Source of the DNA: Bacteroidales bacterium
Lineage (GTDB): Bacteria; Bacteroidota; Bacteroidia; Bacteroidales; UBA932
Assembly (NCBI GenBank): GCA_017548985.1
Contig: JAFYYW010000011.1
Location: 1-64,000 of the forward strand
Direction: 5' to 3'
Length of the DNA stretch: 64,000 nucleotides
Part shown: piece after piece, positions 41,101 through 49,024 of the stretch
Layout: each line of letters opens with the position of its first letter
How positions within the stretch are numbered: position 1 is the first letter of the stretch
The notes under the pieces: generated by a model
The model's database searches: none
Told to the model about the DNA's origin: nothing
Seen by the model: only the letters and a program-made list of their open reading frames with translations
Made by a program: the position numbers and the translations under genes

Positions 41101-41672
41101 CGGATGACGAATACTATGTGATCCTCGACGTCGATGACAACTCGGAGTTCGTTCTCAAGAACGGCGTTCTTGAAGGAACTTCGTGGATCGGCGCTGACGC
41201 CACCCTGGCTGGCGAGGATGGCAAATACACCGTCACTCCTGGCTTCGAGTTCGCCATCTCCGATAGTAAGGTCAACGGCGTGATCGCCAAAGGCGGCAAG
41301 TACAAGCTCACCTTCTATCCGAACGAGATGAAAGCTGTTTTTGCTACCGCTGAGCCTGAGTACTGCTATCACGGTCAATCCAAGAGGACTCCTAACTGGG
41401 GTACGGTCCCGTTCGAGAAGGTCTCTGACTCTGAGTATTATGTCATCCTCGAGGTTGAGGCTGGCTATGGCTTTGTCCTGAAGACCGCTGACGAGAGCTC
41501 TTGGTTCGGCGCCGCCGCTTCCGGAAAGGGTGAGGACGGTAAATACCACGTTGTCCTCGGTACCGAGTTCAGCATTGACGGCGACAAGGTGGACGGTGTG
41601 TTCGATACCGCCGGACGCGTCAAGATGACCTACAATCCCAAGACCCAGAAAGCTGTCGTGACAGCTCTCTAG
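38148..41672 (+). CDS. Giant SusE/SusF-like surface lipoprotein with nine carbohydrate-binding-like modules
   Basis: The 1,174-residue protein has a lipobox FSC (Cys20) followed by VNEDLATFDE. A SusE-type N-terminal domain (about 25-165) is followed by three SusF-like modules (about 170-280, 282-392 and 400-522) recognised by GSIAS, a W-x-x-D strand, AFKIRTAGSW and GGPGD. Then come six copies of another module of 107-110 residues, starting near residues 525, 632, 742, 852, 961 and 1,069, each opening WYYHGQS (YCYHGQS in the last), with WGELPFEKVSD, FVLKNG, and a closing FTFNPQTMTAV strand. SusE and SusF of B. thetaiotaomicron bind starch with two and three modules; this has nine in total. No catalytic residues are evident. 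The likely role is capture and retention of alpha-glucan at the surface. Confidence 0.85.
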   Translation: MKKIFSILSAGLVALAAFSCVNEDLATFDETKATAPVLGSYEVGEKAITATFTPGSFNMGFNDKLPVNHTLILASVDGNVVNKALPSSAKDGEISISITNLAKTLVNLGYPEGSIVSLDMFIRASMQAPSQDNGRNGHVDSQGHITISGFEVVVPVSQGNPWEEFTEKSPLGVIGSIASTGNGWNQDEPMYMTEDGTRHVAKNIKLTPNDAFKIRTAGSWDNVDLGGPGDVKPYVVEIGSSFEAAVKGQDMSVPAEGAYDILYDSNDGTITISEAYQTYPGFDQKSGWGITGSIASRGLNWDKDISMITDGEWHVAEGVELTTEDAFKFRTPGTWSEGDFGGPGDDKYIAAIDEEITGAEKGKDIAVAEAGVYDILFNPEAGLFKITPTLGGFSPLVGEGGGSEPGGDDKPKVWSLIGHIGDTNWDKDFDMTNTTGDIWVLKNQPFAAGDEFKIRHDHDWGGDVGGPEENAQSTINPDDVYGVYAPEIGTAFEAGGKNVQIVEAGNYDITFDYAAKTIKVEVSVRADWYYHGQSELTPDWGELPFEKVSDEEYVLTLTTVSENSGFVLKNGDASSWIGPDNTQELTDGKFVVTVGQEFKISDKKVDGVIAEPGKYVFTFNPQTMTAVLKSFRADWYYHGQSELTPDWGELPFEKVSDTEYVLELKTVSENSEFVLKNGALGEETLWIGADNTQELTDGKFVVTVGKEFKISDQKVNGVIPNPGEYKFIFNPVTMTGLIKNAREDWYYHGQSELTPDWGELPFEKVSDTEYVLKLKTISANSGFVLKNGVVGDNTTWIGPDNSQELTDGKFVVTIGQEFKISGDKVDGVIATPGEYIFTFNPQTMTAVITSVRADWYYHGQSVENPGWGELPFEKVSDTEYVLKLKTDADNYEFVLKNGALDGTTWLGPDSSQEQTEGKFVVKIGEEFKISGEKVNGVIPKAGDYVFTFNPVAMTAVITSVRADWYYHGQSKENPNWGETPFVKVSDDEYYVILDVDDNSEFVLKNGVLEGTSWIGADATLAGEDGKYTVTPGFEFAISDSKVNGVIAKGGKYKLTFYPNEMKAVFATAEPEYCYHGQSKRTPNWGTVPFEKVSDSEYYVILEVEAGYGFVLKTADESSWFGAAASGKGEDGKYHVVLGTEFSIDGDKVDGVFDTAGRVKMTYNPKTQKAVVTAL
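38650..39719 (+). repeat. Three SusF-like modules (coding repeats)
   Basis: Three related units of about 330-390 bp encode the modules that open with GVIGSIAS, GITGSIAS and SLIGHIGD and share the GGPG motif. Confidence 0.7.
39720..41669 (+). repeat. Six tandem ~320-330-bp repeats encoding WYYHGQS modules
   Basis: Units begin at 39720, 40041, 40371, 40701, 41028 and about 41352. The first four are the most alike at the DNA level around the WYYHGQS and FEKVSD segments; the last two are more divergent, consistent with stepwise duplication. Confidence 0.85.
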
Positions 41673-41682
41673 GCATTATCGG

Positions 41683-41708
41683 GCCGGAGCCCCTGACCGG
41701 GCTCCGGC
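41683..41708 (+). other. Intercistronic hairpin between the SusE/F-like and amylase genes
   Basis: GCCGGAGCCC (41683-41692) pairs perfectly with GGGCTCCGGC (41699-41708). No T run follows (TTGCC), so it is more likely an RNA-stability or partial-termination element than a full terminator. Confidence 0.6.
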
Positions 41709-41729
41709 TTGCCAATTATACCTGTTGTT

Positions 41730-43982
41730 ATGAGAAGAGCCATATTCCCCTTGGCTTGCCTGCTCATTGTGGCCGCGCAAGCCTTCTCTTGCAAGGAAAA
41801 AGAACCGGAGATTGTCCAGCAGACCCTCTCTGTCAGTCCGACATCTTTGTCATTCGAGCCGGAGGACTCAAGGTCTGTGTTGCTGAATGTCTCGTCCAAC
41901 TCCGCTTGGGGCGTCGCGTCGTCGGCTGACTGGATCAAGGTTGACAAGGGCTCCGGAGACGGAAACGGCTCAGTCACAGTGACTGTCACCGCTAACACAG
42001 GCGAAGATCGCTCCGGGACTATCACCATAAAGGGGATGTCCTCGACGAACGTGATAGCCGCCGCCGATGTGACTGTTCAGGTCAGCCAGCGTGGGAAGAA
42101 GATCGTCCAGGTGGTTCCGGATCCTGATTCTTATGACGGAAATAGGAGAGCCTCAACGACTTATCAACTCTTGATATATTCATTCGCCGACAGCGACGGT
42201 GACGGGATAGGGGATTTCAAGGGAATTCAGGAAAGATTGGAATATCTTGATTTTCTCGGAGTCTCAGCTATCTGGCTGTCGCCCGCGCATCCCTCCTCAT
42301 CTTACCATGGCTATGATGTGGACGACTATTCAACGGTCAATCCACTATTTGGTACTGAGGAGGATTTCAAGAACTTGGTGGACGCCGCCCACGCCAGGGG
42401 AATAAAGATTTACATGGACTATGTCCTCAACCATTCCGGCAAGGGCAATGCCTGGTTCAAGGAAGCGCTCGCCGATCCATCCAGTCCGTATCGGGACTAC
42501 TATTTCTTCAGCACGAACCCTTCCGTCGATTATAAGAGCTTCCCGATGCTCAAGGGCACGACATATCAGGCCGGCGAGTGGAAGCAGGCGACCTCCGGTT
42601 CACCCAAACTGAAGATCTCCAAGACCGATGAAGCCGTAACCAAAGGAACAGCCACTTGGAACCTGTATATGTGGCAGGATGGCGTGGGGGACAAGTCGGT
42701 CAAATTCGTGGACAAGGGCGACGGTACTTACTATCTGGTGATGGAGATCAGCGGTAAGTGGGGGGTCCTGGTGCGCAAATATGCGGATTGGCAGGCAGGG
42801 TCCAAATTCGGCGCCTCCGGAAACGGCACGATGACGGAGGGGCAGAATATGAATCTGGTGGCTGACGGTGCCGACATGTGGTTCACCGGAAGCGGCCGCT
42901 ACAAGATCGAGCTTTCGGACGTCTCCACGGAAACCCTCTACTACATGGGCTGCTTCAGCGACTGGATGCCGGACCTGAATTACGGCGACGTCTCGCAGGC
43001 GGAAAACAACGCTTGTTTCCAGGATCTCGCCGCGTCGGCCGACAAATGGATCAACCTTGGCATCGACGGTTTCCGTCTGGATGCGGTCAAGCATATCTGC
43101 GGCGGCATCAACTCCTTCAGCCATTCGTCCAACCAGATCCTGCTGAAGAAGTGGTACGACCGCTGTAACGCTACCTACAAGGCCGCCGGACATAGCGATA
43201 ATATCTTCATGGTGGCGGAAGAGTGGGACAGCCACGATACCGAGAAGAGCTATTACAAGAGCCTTACCTCCTGCTTCGAGTTCGATTATTTCGGGGCCCT
43301 GAGTGGCGCGTTGGGAGGGAACGCTTCAGGTTACGTGTCCAAGGTGACTTCCTGGATCAATGAGCATAAGGCGGAGAGGAGCGACGCCATCACCTCAATA
43401 TTCATGACCAACCATGACCAGAACAGGGCTGCTGAGTCGCTCGGCAAGAACCTGGCGAAGGAGAAACAGGCCGCGGCTATGATGCTTACCACTCCCGGCA
43501 AGCCATTTATCTACCAGGGTGAGGAGCTCGGCTACTGGGGCAAGAAGGATGGAGGTGATGAATATGTCCGCACGCCGATCATGTGGGACAAGGCAGGGAA
43601 GGAGTGCGCCAAGAAGGGTGTGAACAACAAGGTGGACAACTCGATGCTGACGAGTTCCATCTCGGTAGCGGCCCAGGCCGTCGACAAGGGCTCTTTGCTT
43701 AGAGTATACATGACTTTTTCTGAGCTCCGCAACACTTATCCCGCTCTCGCGAACGGGGAAATGACTAACGCCAACCTTTCCGGCGCGTCAATCGCTTCTT
43801 GGTACATGACCTCATCGGACGGGCAGAAGCTGCTGGTCATCCACAACGTGGCCGGCTCCGCCAAGACCACATCAGTCACCGACGATATGTCCAAACCGGT
43901 GGCTCTTCTTGGCACCGCTTCCTATGAAGGCACCAACCTGACCCTCGGCGCCAACTCCTCTGTCGTTTTCAAATTGAAATAA
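41730..43982 (+). CDS. susG: SusG-like GH13 alpha-amylase lipoprotein with BACON domain
   Basis: The ATG at 41730 gives a lipoprotein signal ending in AFSC (Cys21); the open frame extends to 41709. Cys21 is followed by the acidic-basic KEKEPE, close to the Bacteroides surface-export signal. Residues about 30-125 form a BACON domain (SVSPTSLSFEP, ADWIKVDKG). The GH13 barrel follows: nucleophile Asp451 in GFRLDAVKH, acid/base Glu497 in MVAEEW and Asp563 in TNHDQNR. An insertion at about residues 275-405 between LNHS and DWMPDLNYG corresponds to the place of CBM58 in SusG. The enzyme should cut starch at the cell surface. The 750 residues exceed SusG (692) by the BACON domain. Confidence 0.93.
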   Translation: MRRAIFPLACLLIVAAQAFSCKEKEPEIVQQTLSVSPTSLSFEPEDSRSVLLNVSSNSAWGVASSADWIKVDKGSGDGNGSVTVTVTANTGEDRSGTITIKGMSSTNVIAAADVTVQVSQRGKKIVQVVPDPDSYDGNRRASTTYQLLIYSFADSDGDGIGDFKGIQERLEYLDFLGVSAIWLSPAHPSSSYHGYDVDDYSTVNPLFGTEEDFKNLVDAAHARGIKIYMDYVLNHSGKGNAWFKEALADPSSPYRDYYFFSTNPSVDYKSFPMLKGTTYQAGEWKQATSGSPKLKISKTDEAVTKGTATWNLYMWQDGVGDKSVKFVDKGDGTYYLVMEISGKWGVLVRKYADWQAGSKFGASGNGTMTEGQNMNLVADGADMWFTGSGRYKIELSDVSTETLYYMGCFSDWMPDLNYGDVSQAENNACFQDLAASADKWINLGIDGFRLDAVKHICGGINSFSHSSNQILLKKWYDRCNATYKAAGHSDNIFMVAEEWDSHDTEKSYYKSLTSCFEFDYFGALSGALGGNASGYVSKVTSWINEHKAERSDAITSIFMTNHDQNRAAESLGKNLAKEKQAAAMMLTTPGKPFIYQGEELGYWGKKDGGDEYVRTPIMWDKAGKECAKKGVNNKVDNSMLTSSISVAAQAVDKGSLLRVYMTFSELRNTYPALANGEMTNANLSGASIASWYMTSSDGQKLLVIHNVAGSAKTTSVTDDMSKPVALLGTASYEGTNLTLGANSSVVFKLK

Positions 43983-44008
43983 CAGTCTGTTTTATAGTTG
44001 TTTACAAT

Positions 44009-46006
44009 ATGAAGAAACTGGTTTTATCCCTTGCGGTCGTTCTGGCGGGATGCGCCGGAAGCGGTGACAAGAACGGGGTGAGCATGGTGGCTCGTCCTGA
44101 CACCGGATCAACAAATTCATTCTATGTGTCGAACCGCGCCCCTTTGGTGCCTCAGTCTTTCATCAAACTACCTCCGGGAACCATTACCCCCGAGGGTTGG
44201 ATCAAGGAGATCCTGAACCGGCAGAGAGACGGTATGAACGGACATCTCGGCGAGATCAGCCCCTGGCTTGAGAAAGAGGGCAACGCCTGGCTCGGAACGG
44301 GTGGAGACCATGGTTGGGAGGAAGTCCCCTATTGGTTGAAGGGATATGGCGACCTGGCCTATGTCCTTCATGATGACGGGATGTTGGAAGAGACGAAGGT
44401 GTGGATAGAGGGGGCGTTGGCTTCCCAAAGGGAGGATGGTTTCTTCGGCCCGGACAACAAGAGCGGCGGGAAGCCTGACCTCTGGCCCAACATGATCATG
44501 CTCTGGTGCCTCCAGTCTTATTATGAATATACGGGGGACGCCCGTGTGCTCGATTTCATGAGCGCTTATTTCAACTGGGAACTCTCTGTCCCCGACGAGG
44601 ACTTCCTCAAGGAATACTGGGGAAGCAGCAGGGCGGGGGACAACATCCAGAGTGTGATTTGGCTGTACAACCGCACAGGTGACGAGTCCCTGCTGCCTCT
44701 TATCGATAAGTTGCATCGCAACGCCCAGAACTGGCATCAGGATTCCAACCTGCCTAACTGGCACAATGTGAACATAGCCCAATGCTTCCGCGAGCCTGCC
44801 CAATATTATTCATATTCCAAAGACTCGTCGATGCTCGCCGCCACTTATAATGACTTCTACCTGATCCGCAGGACATTCGGGCAAGTGCCTGGCGGAATGT
44901 GGGGAGGAGACGAGAATTCCAGGCTTGGCTATATCGATCCCCGTCAAGGTATCGAGACTTGCGCGCTTGTGGAGCAGATGAATTCGGACCAGTTGCTGCT
45001 CTGCCTGACTGGGGATCCCATGTGGGCGGAGAACTGCGAGGATGTCACTTTCAACAGCTACACGGTAGCCTTGACTCCTGACATGAGAGGGCTCAGGTAC
45101 ATAACATCCCCAAATATGGTGGTGAGCGACTCGCGAAACCATGCCCCGGGTATCCAGAATGACGGCCCCATGTTCCTCATGAATCCCCTCGGGCACCGTT
45201 GCTGCCAGCATGACCATGGGCAAGGGTGGCCATATCTGGCTGAAAACCTCATCTACGCCACTCCGGACAACGGTGTGGCCGCTATTCTCTATGCCGCCTG
45301 CTCAGCCCGTGTGAAGGTGTCAGGAGGAGAGGAAGTCACGATCCATGAGACAACCTATTACCCCTTCGACGAGAAGATAACCCTCACGATCGAATCTGAG
45401 TCACCGGTGAGCTTCCCCCTCTATCTCCGTGTCCCTTCCTGGGCCCATGGAGCCAAGGCTGCGGTCAATGGCTCTCCGGTAGGGGTCAAGCTTGAGGAGG
45501 GCAAGTACCTCAGGATAGATAGAAACTGGAAGTCCGGTGACAAGGTGGAACTCACCTTGCCTATGGAGCTTTCCCTGAGACGCTGGGAGGTGAACAAGAA
45601 CAGTGTCAGTGTTGACTATGGTCCCTTGACCCTCTCATTGAAGATAGGTCAGGAGCTCAAGACTGTCCAGACAAAGAACGAGGCCTGGCCCGCCACCGAG
45701 ATTTGGCCCACTACCCCCTGGAATTATTCTCTTGTCCTCTCGAAGGGAGACGATCCGCTCAAGTCTTTCAGTGTGAAGAAAGGTGAGTGGCCCGCTGACA
45801 ACTGGCCCTTCACGCTCGAGAGTGTTCCGCTCCAGGTCAGCGCCACCGGTCGCAGGGTGCCTTCCTGGACCCTCGACGACACCGGCCTTTGTAATGTCCT
45901 CCCTGAGGAGGACGCTCCCAAGGCCCAGGCTGAGCCGATCACGCTGGTGCCCATGGGCGCCGCCCATATAAGGATTTCCTCATTCCCGAATACCATTGAA
46001 AACTGA
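44009..46006 (+). CDS. GH127-family lipoprotein (beta-L-arabinofuranosidase type, DUF1680)
   Basis: The 665-residue protein has a lipobox LAGC (Cys15). The body is an (alpha/alpha)6 barrel plus beta-sandwich as in GH127. The zinc-binding Cys3-Glu set known in HypBA1 is present: Glu316 and Cys318 in GIETCAL and Cys398-Cys399 in HRCCQHDHGQGW. Other motifs are GGDHGWEEVPYWLKG and WNYSLVL near the C-terminus. GH127 enzymes remove beta-L-arabinofuranose from plant glycoproteins, which is unexpected in an alpha-glucan locus, so the true substrate may differ. It is 26 bases after the amylase and six before the GH13 fusion. Confidence 0.88.
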   Translation: MKKLVLSLAVVLAGCAGSGDKNGVSMVARPDTGSTNSFYVSNRAPLVPQSFIKLPPGTITPEGWIKEILNRQRDGMNGHLGEISPWLEKEGNAWLGTGGDHGWEEVPYWLKGYGDLAYVLHDDGMLEETKVWIEGALASQREDGFFGPDNKSGGKPDLWPNMIMLWCLQSYYEYTGDARVLDFMSAYFNWELSVPDEDFLKEYWGSSRAGDNIQSVIWLYNRTGDESLLPLIDKLHRNAQNWHQDSNLPNWHNVNIAQCFREPAQYYSYSKDSSMLAATYNDFYLIRRTFGQVPGGMWGGDENSRLGYIDPRQGIETCALVEQMNSDQLLLCLTGDPMWAENCEDVTFNSYTVALTPDMRGLRYITSPNMVVSDSRNHAPGIQNDGPMFLMNPLGHRCCQHDHGQGWPYLAENLIYATPDNGVAAILYAACSARVKVSGGEEVTIHETTYYPFDEKITLTIESESPVSFPLYLRVPSWAHGAKAAVNGSPVGVKLEEGKYLRIDRNWKSGDKVELTLPMELSLRRWEVNKNSVSVDYGPLTLSLKIGQELKTVQTKNEAWPATEIWPTTPWNYSLVLSKGDDPLKSFSVKKGEWPADNWPFTLESVPLQVSATGRRVPSWTLDDTGLCNVLPEEDAPKAQAEPITLVPMGAAHIRISSFPNTIEN

Positions 46007-46012
46007 TATGCC

Positions 46013-49000
46013 ATGATGAAGAGAATTTTTACATTCGTCTCTTTAGTGTTGTTGCTTGGAGCTTGCCATTCCAAGGGAACGAAAGTGTCGGAAGATAACG
46101 CGGACTGGACCGGTGACGCTGTCATTTATGAGATGAACATCCGTCAGGCCACTTCCGAGGGCACCTTGACCGCTGCCGAGGCCAAGCTGCCTGAACTCAA
46201 GAAGTTGGGAATCGATGTAGTATGGCTTATGCCGCTTTATCCGATTGGGGAGAAGGGCCGCAAAGGGACTCTGGGATCATATTATGCCATAAAGGATTAT
46301 TGCGACGTCAATCCTGAATTCGGGACTCTCAAGGATTTTGATCACTTTGTGGAAGTAGCTCATGAGCAGGGACTTAAGGTGATAATAGATTGGGTGGCTA
46401 ACCATACTTCCCCTGATCATTCCTGGGTGACGGATAAACCGGCCGAATGGTATGTCCGTGACGCTGAGGGCAATACGGTCGTGGAATATGACTGGACAGA
46501 TATAGCCAAGCTCAATTACAATTGTGCCGACGTGCGCTCCGAGATGGAGAAATGTATGCGTTTCTGGCTGGACAGGGGGATCGACGGTTTCCGCTGCGAC
46601 GTGGCATATCAGGTGCCGCAGGACTTCTGGACCGATGTGTTCACCAAGTTCAGGAACGAATACTCACGGAGGCTTTTCTTCCTCGCCGAGGGAGAGGAGC
46701 CCTGGCTCAACGAGGCCGGATTCGACTGCACTTATGCCTGGAGGCTGCATCACATGCTGAACGATATCGCCCAGGGCAAGTCAAATGTCGACAGCCTGAT
46801 GAAGTACATAGAGTGGAACAAGGAGGAGTTCGGCCCTACCCACCGCCTGACTTTCCTCACGAACCACGACGAGAACTCCTGGAGCGGATCTGAGTTCGAG
46901 AGGATGGGCGACGCATGGAAGACCATGGCCGTCCTGTGCTGGACCCTTCCGAACGCCCAGCCGTTGCTCTACACCGGCCAGGAGGTCGGTTACGACCACC
47001 GGTTCCTGTTCTTCGAGAAGGATCCGATGCCGGACTGGCATCATAATGCCGTAAGTGATTTTTATACGTATCTCAATGACTTGAGGCATGCCCATCCGGC
47101 CCTGAGCAGCGACAATGACGGCTTCGAGGTTGTGTCCAAGACTGATACTAGTCTGACATTCAAGAGGTTCCTCGAAGGAGACGAGGTTCTTGTGGATGTC
47201 CTTCTGAAGGCTCCTTGGACTTGGTCTGTCACGACCGCTGATTCGAGGGTGGCGAAGGTTGAGCCTCCATGCTGGTGGACCGGGATGAAGACTGATCTCC
47301 AGCTTATGATCTATGGTGAGGATATCTCCTCCTGGACTGTCTCTGTCGATGGGGCCGGCCTTAAGGTCACGGATGTCCACAAGGCCGACAGCCCGAACTA
47401 TCTCTTTGTGGATGTGGCGGTCAGCTCTTCAGCGAAGCCTGGGACTTACGACCTTGTGTTCACCAAGGGCGGGGAGTCTTTCAGGAAACCCTATGTGATT
47501 TCCTCGAGGGAGAAAGGTTCCGCGGAGAGGACCAGTTTCACGACGTCAGATTTCATATACCTTATCAATCCTGATCGTTTCGCCAACGCGGATCCTAGGA
47601 ATGACAACACTGACGATACTTTCGAGAAGGCAGACAGGAAAGAGCCTTTCAGCCGCCATGGCGGTGATCTTCAAGGAATTATCGACCATCTTGACTATAT
47701 CGCCGACCTTGGTGCCACTGCCATCTGGTGTACACCCTTGCTGATGGATAACCAGACTTGGGAATCCTATCACGGCTATGCCTGCGGGGACTATTACCGG
47801 ATAGATCCTCGTTTCGGCAGCAATGCCCAGTATAAGGAATATGTGGCCAAGGCTCATGAGAAGGGAATAAAGGTGATAATGGATATCGTCACTAACCACT
47901 GCGGTACCGACCATTGGTGGATGAGTGACCTTCCTTTCAAGGATTGGGTCCATCAGTTCCCTGAATATACCAATACCAATTACATCTTCCCGTCAGCTAT
48001 GGATCCCAACGCTTCCGAATATGATAAGAATCTCCTTGTGAGCGGCTGGTTCGTCCCGATGATGCCTGACATGAATCTTGACAACCCGTTCTTGTTGAAG
48101 TATTTCCAGCAATGGGCGATTTGGTGGACAGAGTATTCAGGCCAGGATGGCCTCAGGGTTGACACCTATCCCTACAATGAGAAGGTCCCTATGAGCGAGT
48201 GGTGCGCCGCTGTGCTAAATGAGTATCCCAATCTCAACATAGTGGGCGAGTGCTGGGATTCCAATTTCGACCAGCTGGCTTACTGGCAAGGCGGGAACGC
48301 CAACAGCGACGGTTTCGACTCCCACCTTCCTTCAATCATGGATTTCCCTCTCCAGGAGGCGATCAACGCCGCTCTCTGCGAGGATTATCCGGGATGGGAT
48401 CAGGGTATGTTCAGGGTGTATAGGGCTCTGGCCCATGACGCCACTTACCACGACCTCTCCAAGATGATGATATTCCTCTCCAATCACGACCATTATCGTG
48501 TCGCGGACGCTTGGAAGCTTGATTCGGACAAGATGAAGATAGGGTACACCCTTCTGGCTACCATAAGGGGTATTCCGCAGCTGTTCTACGGAGATGAGAT
48601 GATGTTCGCGACGGGTAAGAATTACAAGAGCGATGGTGAGCTGAGGATGGATTTCCCCGGAGGTTGGGCTGGAGATCCTGTCAACTTGTTCACCGAGGAA
48701 GGCCGTACCGGAGTGGAGGCGGAGCTTCATGATTATGTCAAGACTCTTTTCCAGTGGAGAAAGGGCAAGGATGTGATCCACAACGGCAAGACGAAGCATT
48801 TCATGAGCCGTGACAACACTTACGCTTTCTTCCGTTACAACGACACCGAAAAGGTATTCGTCTATGTCAACGCCTCTCCCGAGGAGCGTACGATCCCGTG
48901 GTCACATTACGCGGAGATCGCCTCGAACCTCGGAGCTGGCACAAATGTCCTGACCGGAGAAAAGGTGACCATCACCGACGCCACCGTTGTCCCGGCCTGT

Positions 49001-49024
49001 ACAGCGCTTGTTGTGGAATATTGA
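46013..49024 (+). CDS. Fused double-GH13 lipoprotein (amylase-like plus neopullulanase/cyclomaltodextrinase-like)
   Basis: The 1,003-residue protein has a lipobox LLGAC (Cys18). It contains two complete GH13 enzymes. The first (about residues 30-420) has Asp196 (GFRCDVAYQ), Glu226 (FFLAEGEEP) and Asp286 (TNHDEN). A cyclomaltodextrinase N-terminal-like beta domain (about 425-505, PPCWWTGMK, LQLMIYGEDI) then leads into the second barrel (about 515-920) with Asp717 (GLRVDTYPYNEK), Glu746 (NIVGECWD) and Asp826 (SNHDHYR), the arrangement of SusA-type neopullulanases. A C-terminal beta-sandwich ends the chain. Both active sites look intact. It would degrade maltooligosaccharides in the periplasm. 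Its stop lies directly next to the stop of the convergent synthase gene. Confidence 0.9.
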   Translation: MMKRIFTFVSLVLLLGACHSKGTKVSEDNADWTGDAVIYEMNIRQATSEGTLTAAEAKLPELKKLGIDVVWLMPLYPIGEKGRKGTLGSYYAIKDYCDVNPEFGTLKDFDHFVEVAHEQGLKVIIDWVANHTSPDHSWVTDKPAEWYVRDAEGNTVVEYDWTDIAKLNYNCADVRSEMEKCMRFWLDRGIDGFRCDVAYQVPQDFWTDVFTKFRNEYSRRLFFLAEGEEPWLNEAGFDCTYAWRLHHMLNDIAQGKSNVDSLMKYIEWNKEEFGPTHRLTFLTNHDENSWSGSEFERMGDAWKTMAVLCWTLPNAQPLLYTGQEVGYDHRFLFFEKDPMPDWHHNAVSDFYTYLNDLRHAHPALSSDNDGFEVVSKTDTSLTFKRFLEGDEVLVDVLLKAPWTWSVTTADSRVAKVEPPCWWTGMKTDLQLMIYGEDISSWTVSVDGAGLKVTDVHKADSPNYLFVDVAVSSSAKPGTYDLVFTKGGESFRKPYVISSREKGSAERTSFTTSDFIYLINPDRFANADPRNDNTDDTFEKADRKEPFSRHGGDLQGIIDHLDYIADLGATAIWCTPLLMDNQTWESYHGYACGDYYRIDPRFGSNAQYKEYVAKAHEKGIKVIMDIVTNHCGTDHWWMSDLPFKDWVHQFPEYTNTNYIFPSAMDPNASEYDKNLLVSGWFVPMMPDMNLDNPFLLKYFQQWAIWWTEYSGQDGLRVDTYPYNEKVPMSEWCAAVLNEYPNLNIVGECWDSNFDQLAYWQGGNANSDGFDSHLPSIMDFPLQEAINAALCEDYPGWDQGMFRVYRALAHDATYHDLSKMMIFLSNHDHYRVADAWKLDSDKMKIGYTLLATIRGIPQLFYGDEMMFATGKNYKSDGELRMDFPGGWAGDPVNLFTEEGRTGVEAELHDYVKTLFQWRKGKDVIHNGKTKHFMSRDNTYAFFRYNDTEKVFVYVNASPEERTIPWSHYAEIASNLGAGTNVLTGEKVTITDATVVPACTALVVEY

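Noticed and set aside
39720..41669. Regular repeats that might be taken for a CRISPR array
   Set aside because: The units are about 330 bp, in frame, and encode protein modules; there are no short repeats, spacers or cas genes.
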